DNA of 64,000 nt from positions 62,001 to 126,000 of the forward strand of contig NZ_JAUYWA010000008.1 of NCBI RefSeq assembly GCF_030689025.1. The letters run 5' to 3'. The notes beneath the pieces were generated by a model. It was not told where the DNA came from and made no database searches. It saw only the letters and a program-made list of their open reading frames with translations. This document shows, piece after piece, positions 44,247 through 51,899 of this stretch. The position numbers and the translations under genes were made by a program. How positions within the stretch are numbered: the first letter of the stretch is position 1; every line of letters begins with the position of its first letter. Source of the DNA: Oceanobacter sp. 1_MG-2023. GTDB lineage: Bacteria > Pseudomonadota > Gammaproteobacteria > Pseudomonadales > Oceanobacteraceae.

Positions 44247-44536
44247 TCATTGGAATTTTCGATTTTCTTATTTACTTCGAGTTTCACCATATCACCTTCA
44301 ATTTTTTGAATTGGTTTATTTCTTACGCAAATAAGCTTTGTTTCCGTTGCTAATTGGCAGGTGCCAATATACAAATCATTATGATGACCTGAGTATTGGC
44401 AATCTTGAGATTTTTCTTTCGCTTGGCAAGCTTCTATCGCCATACTGTTGAGTGGAAGTGAATGTGCATAAGCCCAGGAACACATCGCATTGGATAACAA
44501 CAAAATAGAGATGCTGAATAAATTGTTTTTCATCAA
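44216..44536 (-). CDS. Small secreted protein downstream of YHYH lipoprotein
   Basis: A 106-aa protein: signal peptide (LFSISILLLSNAMCSWAYA), then about 80 residues with four Cys (ACQAKEKSQDCQY, GTCQLATETKLICV) that could form two disulfides, and a Gln/Asn-rich tail. The family is not recognised. It lies 14 nt after the YHYH gene on the same strand and is likely in the same cassette. Its composition is more AT-rich than core genes. Confidence 0.65.
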   Translation of the reverse strand: MMKNNLFSISILLLSNAMCSWAYAHSLPLNSMAIEACQAKEKSQDCQYSGHHNDLYIGTCQLATETKLICVRNKPIQKIEGDMVKLEVNKKIENSNEHNQQMQTTQ

Positions 44537-44550
44537 ATCAACCTCATTTA

Positions 44551-45594
44551 TTAGTGTTGTTTTTCATGTGGAGGTGGTGGACGTTGACCATCGCGAGGGC
44601 CGCCTTCAGGCAGGACAAACTCACCTCGTATACAACCAATAATCATATTTTCACTAGGGCTGGCGGCACGATAGTGGTATCCACGGACAGAGTCGCTCGT
44701 GCCGCGACATTCATCGAGCGATTCAGCCTCATTACCCAGGGCATCAAGCATAGCGTAAATAGCATAGCCATCAGGCGCATAACCGATCAGTGGCGCATAT
44801 CCGTCATCACTAACCGGCGTATCGGTACAACCTGTTGTTGAATGATAATGATACCCTTGATGTGCATTGATGTGGCCACCGCAATCATCAAAGGCAGCAA
44901 TGGTGTAGCTTCCTAAAATAGCATCAACCGGAGCAGGCCCTGCAAGCTCAGCTCCATCAAGTGCAATACCTACGGTTCGAACACGTTCAGGCTTGGCAGC
45001 CTGGATAGGCTGGGTAGGAATCAGATATGTGCGTGAAAAATCATCATCAAGGTAAGCCAATTCACACTCGATACAGTTTTGTTTGTATTGTTCCTCTACA
45101 TCGGGCTTTGCAGCCCCAAAACACGCCTCTTTTGTCGCGGTATAACGTACTTTACCTGTCTCTGGATCATAGAGTTTCCAATTAGGGTCATCATAATAGC
45201 TTGCCAGATTGGCAATAAATTCCCCGCTTAAATCAACCAGATCCCCGGCTCCATCTTTACTAAACCAGCCACCCGATACATCAGCCCCATCAGTGATATT
45301 TCTTGGGCAAAAATCACCAGGCTCACGCCCTGCGGGGCCACCTGATGAGACTAACTTGTAACAAGTGGTTTTGGTGCCAGCGTTTGTTTCGCAATCGACT
45401 ATTTCAGGATTTTTAATAAATGCTTCATCTTTAAATAAAGAAATATCCAGACCTTGCGTCATTATGGTCTTTTCATTATTTAAATCTGAATTCTCGGTCT
45501 CTATAGAGGAACGGTCACATGCAACCAATAAGAAAGTACAAGCAAAAGGCAAGGCTATATATTGGCTAAGCCTTGAGGTGTTTATAAATTTCAT
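44551..45594 (-). CDS. YHYH-domain lipoprotein
   Basis: A 347-aa lipoprotein: the lipobox LLVACD places the lipid Cys near residue 26. The C-terminal half has the YHYH signature (INAHQGYHYHSTTGC) and a second GYHYR. Histidine clusters suggest metal binding, but the YHYH family has no proven function. The sequence ends RPPPPHEKQH. The ATG has CCAGGAG upstream. The gene is preceded by an attC-like site and paired with a small secreted protein. Confidence 0.85.
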   Translation of the reverse strand: MKFINTSRLSQYIALPFACTFLLVACDRSSIETENSDLNNEKTIMTQGLDISLFKDEAFIKNPEIVDCETNAGTKTTCYKLVSSGGPAGREPGDFCPRNITDGADVSGGWFSKDGAGDLVDLSGEFIANLASYYDDPNWKLYDPETGKVRYTATKEACFGAAKPDVEEQYKQNCIECELAYLDDDFSRTYLIPTQPIQAAKPERVRTVGIALDGAELAGPAPVDAILGSYTIAAFDDCGGHINAHQGYHYHSTTGCTDTPVSDDGYAPLIGYAPDGYAIYAMLDALGNEAESLDECRGTSDSVRGYHYRAASPSENMIIGCIRGEFVLPEGGPRDGQRPPPPHEKQH

Positions 45595-45652
45595 TCCGTT
45601 ACTCCTGGTATTTCTTTACCGTTTGAGGCTAGCATGTGCAACGCTGTTGGCG

Positions 45653-45732
45653 GCATAACGCAGAGCACAGCAACACCCTGACAAGGGCGTCCGAAGGCCT
45701 GACTTTCCCGCGTATTTCTGCGGTTTGTTATA
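45653..45732 (-). repeat. attC-like site 2 (80 bp)
   Basis: On the minus strand it starts TATAACAAACCGCAGA and ends TCTGCGTTATGC. The ends are an inverted repeat (GCAGA/TCTGC plus ATAAC/GTTAT) with typical interrupted spacing. It lies 59 nt upstream of the YHYH start. This is the clearest of the attC candidates. Confidence 0.62.
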
Positions 45733-45847
45733 CAGCCTGCTCATCTGATGGTCCGACCCAAAACAGCAGATTATACGCTACTTCCCAGAGATAACTGTCA
45801 GGATAAGCAAAGTACCTGCGCCACCCCAATCTGTTTTCTGGGATGGT

Positions 45848-46069
45848 TTGGTCACAACGGCCCCGGCTGATACAGCCGGGGCCATAAACTACACAGCAGC
45901 CCGAGCAAATATTGCTAAAACCATGGAAAGGGGCTGTAACGACTACTCACCCATGATTATTACCAGAAAGAGTGAGACACCTGTGGTTATGTTCTCCCTC
46001 GAAGACTACCAAGCCATCAAGGATGGCAGCCTACCTTACTACGCTCTTCTGCAAACGCGAGATATCTAG
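45848..46069 (+). pseudogene. Truncated YefM/Phd-type antitoxin relic
   Basis: INYTAARANIAKTMERGCND, then SPMIITRKSETPVVMFSLEDYQAI, match YefM/Phd antitoxins (core PVVMFSLEDYQAI). The homology starts exactly at the residue after the expected initiating Met; upstream codons run through a hairpin. After SLEDYQAIKDG the C-terminus is unrelated, and no YoeB toxin follows. It is probably a remnant; expression is uncertain. Confidence 0.65.
45859..45883. terminator. GC-rich hairpin at the antitoxin relic 5' end
   Basis: A perfect 10-bp stem GGCCCCGGCT/AGCCGGGGCC with loop GATAC. It lies inside the nominal 73-codon ORF, which argues against those first codons being coding. It may be a terminator of a lost neighbour. 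Confidence 0.6.
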
Positions 46070-46082
46070 CTTAAGCTTTTTG

Positions 46083-47008
46083 TTATGTGTTTTTTTTAAA
46101 ATAATCAATAGTTAACTTCAACCCTTTATAAAATGATATTTTTGGTTCCCAACCAATAACTTTCTTAGCTTTACTTAAGTCTGGCTTCCTAACCTTAGGG
46201 TCTCCATCAGGTAATGGATAATCTTTAAAGTTGCAATCCCTCTCCGTAAGTTCAGAAATAATTTCTGCTACGAAATTTACTGTCACTTCATTGTTATTCC
46301 CAATATTAACAAACACAAAATCACTACTTTCTAAAATCATTAATTCCTCTAAACCACGAATGGTATCATCAACATAGCAAAACGATCTGGTTTGCTCTCC
46401 AGAGCCATAAATTGTCAATGGATTATCTTTCAACGCCTGGCAAATAAAGTTTGAAATTACTCTACCGTCATTTTCAGCCATGTGTGGACCATAAGTATTA
46501 AATAGCCTAGCAATCCTAACATCCACTCCTTTACGGTGATATTCAAAACATAATGTTTCGGCCACTCTTTTTCCTTCATCATAACATGCTCTAACTGATA
46601 ACGTGCTTACATTTCCATTATAATTTTCACACTGGGGTGATTCTAATGGATCACCATAAACTTCAGAAGTTGAGGAAACAACAACTTTTGAACCATATTC
46701 ATATGCATATTCAAGAATTTTCTGAGTTCCTTTATAGCAAACATCTAGGGTATTTATAGGATCGTCTTGATAATGAGAAGGAGAGGCAGGGCATGCTAAG
46801 TGGTATATTTCATCCTGCCTTTCCAAAGTAGAAAGATCAAAAAGCAATATATCATCTTTAATAAATTTAATATCTTGACCTTTAATATTATCCTCAAACC
46901 CTGACTTCAAATTATCTATTACAGTAATTTCAACCGAGTTATTATTGATTTTTCGCAACAAATTGGAGCCAATAAACCCAGCACCTCAGTGATCAAAATC
47001 CTTTTCAT
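46083..47008 (-). pseudogene. UDP-glucuronate decarboxylase/NAD-dependent epimerase with 5' frameshift
   Basis: An extended SDR protein of about 308 aa. It has the catalytic YxxxK (ACYDEGKRVAE), SSTSEVYGDP and RLFNTYGPHM, typical of UDP-xylose synthase-type enzymes. The first codons from the ATG at 47008 read MKRILIT; one G is missing after ACTG (between 46986 and 46987). Restoring it would give TGGAGFIGSNLLRKI, the GxxGxxG NAD-binding loop, joining the long frame. As given, the NAD site is out of frame. Its ATG overlaps the glycosyltransferase stop (ATGA). This is either a pseudogene or a base-calling error. Confidence 0.82.
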
Positions 47009-47880
47009 TTAATGCCACCTTTTGCATATCCATAACGCATTGCCAAAAATTGAATAACGGCAAGAAGTACGTTGAAAAATGAAATTTTCTTAGGGAAGAA
47101 AAATGTCGGCAATAAATCCAAATTATACTTTATTGCTAATTGTTTATTACCTCTACCATATCGTTTAAATCTTTTAACAAATCCTGCTACCCCATCATCA
47201 AATTCATGTCGGGTTACACTATTGAACTGGTAATCTAGCTCACCTATTTCCAACAACCTAAAGGCGATATCTATATCTTCTCCTCCAGCTTGTTTAAAAT
47301 TACTATCAAAACCACCAACAAAATCTATAGCACTTTTTTGAATCAAACAGTTTGCTGTAACAAGATAGTCTGGGCGTACTGTTTCAGCATATTTTGCCTC
47401 AGGTGGGATAAGGGTTTCTTGGGTTCTATAATATTTTGAAAGTATGTCATTTGATACTATTTCTATCCCACCAGCATAAGCTATTACTTTGTTATCAGTT
47501 CTACAATATCCAGAAATAGAGCTTTCTGTTGGAATACAGTCTGAGTCAGTAAATAGAATCCATTGGCCTTTTGATATTTCCACTCCTTTATTTCTGGCAG
47601 AAGCAGGACCCACCGGCTTACATTTAGACAGCCTCAACTTTACAGGATAATTTCTAGATATTTCAATCGGTAGACCAGAGTTATTATCAATAATTATAAT
47701 TTCTAAAGGATAAAACTCCTTTGGCGTTATTTCTTCAAAGATATGTAAAAATCTAGAAATTCCAAACTGGTTGTTTTTTACAGGAATCACAATACTAATT
47801 TCATTCGCATTGATAAATTCCTTGACTGGAATTGGAGATTTTTTTTTAGGTGCATACCCCAGTGTACTCAGAAGTGTCAT
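47005..47880 (-). CDS. Family 2 glycosyltransferase
   Basis: A 291-aa GT-A fold protein: ISIVIPVKNNQFGISRFL (nucleotide-binding strand), then GPASARNKGVEISKGQWILF, DSDC as the DxD-type motif, and GGEDIDIAFRLLEIGE near the acceptor site. A C-terminal hydrophobic helix (ISFFNVLLAVIQFLAMRYG) may associate with the membrane. The start at 47880 uses AAGGG at 7 nt. It is notably AT-rich, unlike flanking genes. With the sugar-nucleotide decarboxylase it could decorate a surface glycan. Confidence 0.88.
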   Translation of the reverse strand: MTLLSTLGYAPKKKSPIPVKEFINANEISIVIPVKNNQFGISRFLHIFEEITPKEFYPLEIIIIDNNSGLPIEISRNYPVKLRLSKCKPVGPASARNKGVEISKGQWILFTDSDCIPTESSISGYCRTDNKVIAYAGGIEIVSNDILSKYYRTQETLIPPEAKYAETVRPDYLVTANCLIQKSAIDFVGGFDSNFKQAGGEDIDIAFRLLEIGELDYQFNSVTRHEFDDGVAGFVKRFKRYGRGNKQLAIKYNLDLLPTFFFPKKISFFNVLLAVIQFLAMRYGYAKGGIK

Positions 47881-47895
47881 AAATATCCCTTTTAC

Positions 47896-47984
47896 ACATA
47901 ACGCCGACAACACAGGCAGTCGAAGCGTAGGCCGTCCAGTATAATACGATTTTTACATTGCAAAATTGTTCTGGCCTTGTTATA
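47896..47984 (-). repeat. attC-like site 3 (89 bp)
   Basis: On the minus strand it starts TATAACAAGGCCAGAACA and ends TTGTCGGCGTTATGT. The ends form an interrupted inverted repeat (ATAAC..GCC.GA.CA against its complement). It lies 15 nt upstream of the glycosyltransferase start and 33 nt after the preceding gene, the expected cassette position. Confidence 0.58.
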
Positions 47985-48016
47985 AAATTTTGTAAACAGC
48001 AATAATTTTTTTGGAT

Positions 48017-48286
48017 TTAAATCGCGCTAAATTGGCCGTATTTATGATATATTGAAATGGTATTTTTCGATGCATTAGAGTGGCCAGTAACACCCACAAC
48101 TGAATTATAGTTGCCTATTTTGGCTTTGACTGATCCAACATCTAAACCTGTAGCTGTTGCTACACCCTTAGAAAGCTCAGTAAGTAACTTTCTTGGAAAT
48201 TGATTTTCCTCAAGCTGCTTAAATGCGTGTAAGCAACGAAGTTCGTTCTCGTCATTCCATTTTGACCCAGTTTTATATCCTGCCAT
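48017..48286 (-). CDS. Hypothetical 89-aa protein, possible DNA-binding helical domain
   Basis: MAGYKTGSKWNDENELRCLH, then LTELSKGVATATGLDVGSVKAKIGNYNSV. The WNDENEL start and the GSVKAKIGNYNS block resemble helical N-terminal domains seen in some HNH/restriction proteins, but no nuclease domain follows. The start at 48286 uses GGAGGG at 8 nt; an ATG two codons upstream is an alternative. It is the first unit of the attC-like series. Confidence 0.6.
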   Translation of the reverse strand: MAGYKTGSKWNDENELRCLHAFKQLEENQFPRKLLTELSKGVATATGLDVGSVKAKIGNYNSVVGVTGHSNASKNTISIYHKYGQFSAI

Positions 48287-48417
48287 TATCATATCCCTCC
48301 GAAACCTATAGAAGACTTACAACGCCTCAATCAGCCGACGCATCAGCGGTCGGCTACATTGTCTTATTAGATTCTTATAGTCTGGCAAGGTTGTCAAAGA
48401 ATATTTTTGGCGTCCAT

Positions 48418-48486
48418 CCGTTCGGCAATATTCTGGAAATCTACAGCCACAGCCATGAACTGATTTCCATCGCTGATACTTACTGA
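48418..48486 (+). pseudogene. 3' fragment of a duplicated VOC gene
   Basis: The last 22-23 codons (PFGNILEIYSHSHELI) and stop repeat the end of the intact VOC gene at 42390-42458, with several substitutions (for example Tyr to His). It overlaps the DUF302 stop exactly as the original does. It marks the right junction of the inserted island. Confidence 0.9.
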
Positions 48487-48950
48487 ACCGCCGCTTGTGA
48501 CAGTGCGCCCAGTACACCGGATATTTTACCGATGACCGCATCACAGCCCGTTATATGATGACGTTTCTTCAAATATTCCGGATTGTTATAAGACAGCCAG
48601 ACCTTATTGTCGGCATCCTCTGTGATTAACACTTTCTGCGGTAAATCAATCGCCATGTCCTGGGCGCATTGCATCAGCAGGGTCCCGACTTTTGGATTAC
48701 CAAAAATAATCACTTCGGTAGGCCTCAGCTCCAGATCAACGCCACGGGCATTTTTCTGATGATCTATCCGGGTAAATAACGTCAGGCCTTTTTGTTTGAC
48801 GATATGCTCAAACCGGTCGGCGGTTTCAGCGACTGAATAACGGCTTTCATAGCGGACCAGGCTGTCAGTCGCTGCTGCGTCGGCAGCCTGTGTGGTCGTC
48901 GAAAATGTCGCAGCCACCAGTAGCAGGCTGATTGAAACTGATTTAATCAT
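48480..48950 (-). CDS. DUF302 family secreted protein
   Basis: A 156-aa protein: signal peptide (VSISLLLVAATFSTTTQAAD), then the DUF302 domain with RYSVAETADRFEHIVKQKGLTLF, IDHQKNARGVDLELRPTEVIIFGNP and LPQKVLITEDADNKVWLSY (each a short stretch of the domain). It is the intact copy; two relics lie to the left. DUF302 has no firm function. It precedes nothing on its strand, with a peroxiredoxin gene upstream at 48992. Confidence 0.9.
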   Translation of the reverse strand: MIKSVSISLLLVAATFSTTTQAADAAATDSLVRYESRYSVAETADRFEHIVKQKGLTLFTRIDHQKNARGVDLELRPTEVIIFGNPKVGTLLMQCAQDMAIDLPQKVLITEDADNKVWLSYNNPEYLKKRHHITGCDAVIGKISGVLGALSQAAVQ

Positions 48951-48991
48951 GTTGATAGGTCCTGTTAAGCCATCGATAACATGCCATGAGA

Positions 48992-49648
48992 TTATTCACC
49001 GGCCAGCTGTTGCAGTACGGCAACCACATCCTCTGGCTCGGCACGTTTGCGGTAGTCGACATCAACAAACTGCCAGGCCACCACCCCATGGCGATCCAGT
49101 ACAAATGTCGCCGGAATCGGCAAGATGCTGCCATTACCCTTGTTAAGATCGGCCAGATCCAGTTTTCGATCGACCCGCATATGCTCCAGAATGATATCCG
49201 GTACTTGCCAGGCCACACCAAACTGAGCAGCCACCAGGGCATCCTGATCCGACAATACCGGAAAGGCCAGGGCACCTCGTTCAGGCTGTGTTAACGACTC
49301 ATCCGGCATTTGCGGGCTGATTGCGATCAACTCAGCACCCAATCCATGAATGTCTGCCAGCCGAGCCTGCAATGCCCGTAATTCCAGGTTGCAGTAAGGG
49401 CACCAGCTGCCCCGGTAAAAGGCGATCACCACCGGCCCGTTGGCCAACATGGCAGCCAGTGAAACAGGTTCACCACTGGCATTGGGCAGGCTGAAATCGG
49501 GAGCTGTCTGACCGACGGCAATGGCCTCACAGCCAGCTTCAAAACGCCGGGCGGATTCCAGCACGTCTTCGATCGCTTGCATAAACACAGGATTTGCCTG
49601 GCGCGTTTTCTCGATCTGGGCGTCGGTTTGCTGTCTGAGACTGGTCAT
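48992..49648 (-). CDS. Peroxiredoxin-like (AhpC/TSA) protein
   Basis: A 218-aa thioredoxin-fold protein. The peroxidatic motif is GSWCPYCNLEL, with Cys83 and Cys86; preceding features are GQTAPDFSLPNASGEPVSL and VVIAFYRG. It resembles bacterial Prx-like2/BCP-type peroxidases reducing peroxides through a thiol. The N-terminal 45 residues are a helical extension. It is upstream of and likely co-transcribed with DUF302; the gap is 41 nt. Confidence 0.9.
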   Translation of the reverse strand: MTSLRQQTDAQIEKTRQANPVFMQAIEDVLESARRFEAGCEAIAVGQTAPDFSLPNASGEPVSLAAMLANGPVVIAFYRGSWCPYCNLELRALQARLADIHGLGAELIAISPQMPDESLTQPERGALAFPVLSDQDALVAAQFGVAWQVPDIILEHMRVDRKLDLADLNKGNGSILPIPATFVLDRHGVVAWQFVDVDYRKRAEPEDVVAVLQQLAGE

Positions 49649-49811
49649 GGTTTTCCTTTCAAGCTAAAGGGATTGGGCCAGAGTACAGACCACAATGCGT
49701 CAGTAAAGTTGAACAATTATTCCAACGGACCATATCAACGGGCCATGGCGCTGTAAATCCAATGCTGTCCGTATCCGCAGGTATGTTAATCCGCCGCCGG
49801 GTGTTCACTGC

Positions 49812-50243
49812 CTAGCGCGGCACAGGGTCGATAAAAAATGTTTCCAGTCCACGGCTATTGGTCTCGCCATCCGCCATATACAGATAACAGCTGATGCGAG
49901 CATAATTATCCAGGTCGCCACTGAACAGACAGCTTTCCTTATAGTTCACGCCGTTATCCGTAAACTGGATCTTCAGCACATCGGCATCGCCGCTGAATGA
50001 CTTTTCAAGCGTTGCATCAGCCAGAACAACCCGGTTATTGATCGCTCGTTTCACCTTCAGAGCACCGTGTTCTTGATAGAGGGTGACTTTTCCGGTGTAA
50101 GTGGCATCGGAATTAACCGCCTTGCCGACCAGGGTGTAATGACCAGATAAAAAATCGGCCAGAAAACCAGCGGCAGAATCGATGTCTTTAGCGTAAGAAA
50201 CCGATGATAAAACAACCAACAATAACCCAATCAATCTATTCAT
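49812..50243 (-). CDS. Hypothetical secreted protein
   Basis: A 143-aa protein: signal peptide (LLVVLSSVSYA), then a beta-rich mature domain with two Cys near the end (ESCLFSGDLDNYARISCYLY). The ATG at 50243 has AGGTGAG at 5 nt; a GTG three codons upstream is possible. No family was recognised. It is an isolated gene between the peroxiredoxin and argG genes. Confidence 0.72.
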   Translation of the reverse strand: MNRLIGLLLVVLSSVSYAKDIDSAAGFLADFLSGHYTLVGKAVNSDATYTGKVTLYQEHGALKVKRAINNRVVLADATLEKSFSGDADVLKIQFTDNGVNYKESCLFSGDLDNYARISCYLYMADGETNSRGLETFFIDPVPR

Positions 50244-50275
50244 CTGACTCACCTTTCACCTTTACCCTTTTATTA

Positions 50276-50311
50276 GCCGTTCTATCCGCTGTTCTATCAG
50301 CCGTTCTATAA
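50276..50311. repeat. Degenerate 12-bp tandem repeat, three copies
   Basis: AGCCGTTCTATC, CGCTGTTCTATC and AGCCGTTCTATA follow one another upstream of the secreted-protein gene. Confidence 0.75.
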
Positions 50312-50432
50312 ATACCCAACCCCATTCTCTCAGTCACAAGCGGGCTTTAGGGCTTGTTTCCGTTGCTACTGCTTATTGCTTGCTACATCACCCACCGTTT
50401 GATCTGGAGCGAGCCTGGCATAAGGCAATAAA

Positions 50433-50456
50433 AAACGGGAGCCGAGGCTCCCGTTT
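50433..50456 (-). terminator. argG terminator
   Basis: A 10-bp perfect stem AAACGGGAGC/GCTCCCGTTT with a 4-nt loop, followed on the minus strand by TTTTATTGCC, 30 nt after the argG stop. Confidence 0.92.
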
Positions 50457-50487
50457 CTGGTCTTGCGGTCATCCACTACAGACCCTA

Positions 50488-51705
50488 TTACAGCATGCCA
50501 CGGCCTTTTTTGGCAGCCGTGCGCAGACGCAAGGCGTTGAGCTTGATAAAGCCTGCGGCGTCTTTCTGGTCGTAGGCACCGGCATCGTCTTCGAAGGTAG
50601 CGATGGCTTCATCGAACAACGAGCCTTCTGATTGACGGCCAACCACAATAACGTTGCCTTTGTACAGTTTCACCCGTACGTCGCCGTTAACGACGGCTTG
50701 AGTGTCGTCGATGGCGGCTTGCAGCATTTTGCGTTCTGGCGACCACCAGTAACCGTTGTAGATCAGGTTGGCGTATTTCGGCATCAACTCGTCTTTCAGG
50801 TGCGCCGCTTCACGATCCAGGGTGATGGATTCGATCGCCCGGTGTGCTTTCAGCATGATGGTACCGGCCGGGGTTTCGTAACAGCCACGGGCTTTCATGC
50901 CGACGTAGCGGTTTTCAACAATGTCGACACGACCAATGCCGTTATCGCCACCCAGTTTGTTCAGTTCTTCCATAATGGTGGCCGGGGATTTCTCCACGCC
51001 ATCGATGGCAACCGGGTCACCGTTCTTGAAGGTCAGTGTCAGGTAAGTTGCTTCGTCCGGGGCGTTTTCCGGTGAAACAGACCACAGCCACATGTCTTCT
51101 TCCGGCTCGTTCCACGGGTTTTCCAGCAGATCCCCTTCGTAGGAGATGTGCAGCAGGTTGGCATCCATGGAGTATGGGGATTTTTTACCGGCTTTGTTCT
51201 CGACCTTGATGTCATGCTCATCACAGTAAGCCATCAGGGTTTCACGGGAAGTCAGTTCCCATTCGCGCCATGGCGCAATTACTTTAACGCCGGGCTTGAG
51301 AGCGTAGGCTCCCAGCTCAAAACGCACCTGGTCGTTACCTTTACCGGTTGCGCCGTGGGCAATGGCATCGGCACCGGTTGCGTTGGCGATTTCGATCAAA
51401 CGTTTGGCGATTAATGGCCGTGCAATCGAAGTGCCCAGCAGGTATTCACCTTCGTAGATGGTGTTGGCGCGGAACATCGGGAAAACGAAGTCACGGGCAA
51501 ACTCTTCACGCAGATCATCGATAAAGATTTCTTTAATACCAAGCGCTTCTGCTTTGGCGCGCGCAGGCTCTACTTCTTCGCCCTGACCCAGGTCAGCGGT
51601 AAAGGTGACGACTTCGCAGTTGTATTCAGTTTGCAGCCATTTGGCGATCACGGATGTATCCAGACCACCAGAATAGGCCAGCACCACTTTTTTGATGTCT
51701 GACAT
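50488..51705 (-). CDS. argG: Argininosuccinate synthase
   Basis: A 405-aa enzyme joining citrulline and aspartate with ATP in arginine synthesis. The PP-loop is [10 protein letters not shown] near residues 10-19, and the other conserved blocks are [24 protein letters not shown], and [11 protein letters not shown]. Its length is typical of the common bacterial class. It is monocistronic with a clean terminator and divergent from the alpha-2-macroglobulin gene. No ARG-box search was possible. Confidence 0.98.
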   Translation of the reverse strand: MSDIKKVVLAYSGGLDTSVIAKWLQTEYNCEVVTFTADLGQGEEVEPARAKAEALGIKEIFIDDLREEFARDFVFPMFRANTIYEGEYLLGTSIARPLIAKRLIEIANATGADAIAHGATGKGNDQVRFELGAYALKPGVKVIAPWREWELTSRETLMAYCDEHDIKVENKAGKKSPYSMDANLLHISYEGDLLENPWNEPEEDMWLWSVSPENAPDEATYLTLTFKNGDPVAIDGVEKSPATIMEELNKLGGDNGIGRVDIVENRYVGMKARGCYETPAGTIMLKAHRAIESITLDREAAHLKDELMPKYANLIYNGYWWSPERKMLQAAIDDTQAVVNGDVRVKLYKGNVIVVGRQSEGSLFDEAIATFEDDAGAYDQKDAAGFIKLNALRLRTAAKKGRGML

Positions 51706-51899
51706 GAAATTCTCCAGATGAATTCAGCCTTGGGAAGGCTCCGGCATTTCAATCAGAATGAGGATGAAACGACCGGGAAAAGAAAAGGGCGACATTCTAT
51801 CGGCCCTGCGCCCTTTTAGCCAGCTGGTGTGATGGTGTCACTGGCTACCCACATGCAAATATGGCTTAATTCCGCCCCATTATTTTTGGGGGAAGGGAA

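Noticed and set aside
48369-48397. Integron-type Pc promoter for the first cassette
   Set aside because: A perfect TTGACA is present, but the -10 at 17 nt is GAATCT, a poor match, and no attI or integrase is nearby.
42459-48417. Integron integrase or complete transposase in the island
   Set aside because: I looked for tyrosine-recombinase and DDE motifs in both strands' ORFs and found only the 84-codon IS5 C-terminus.
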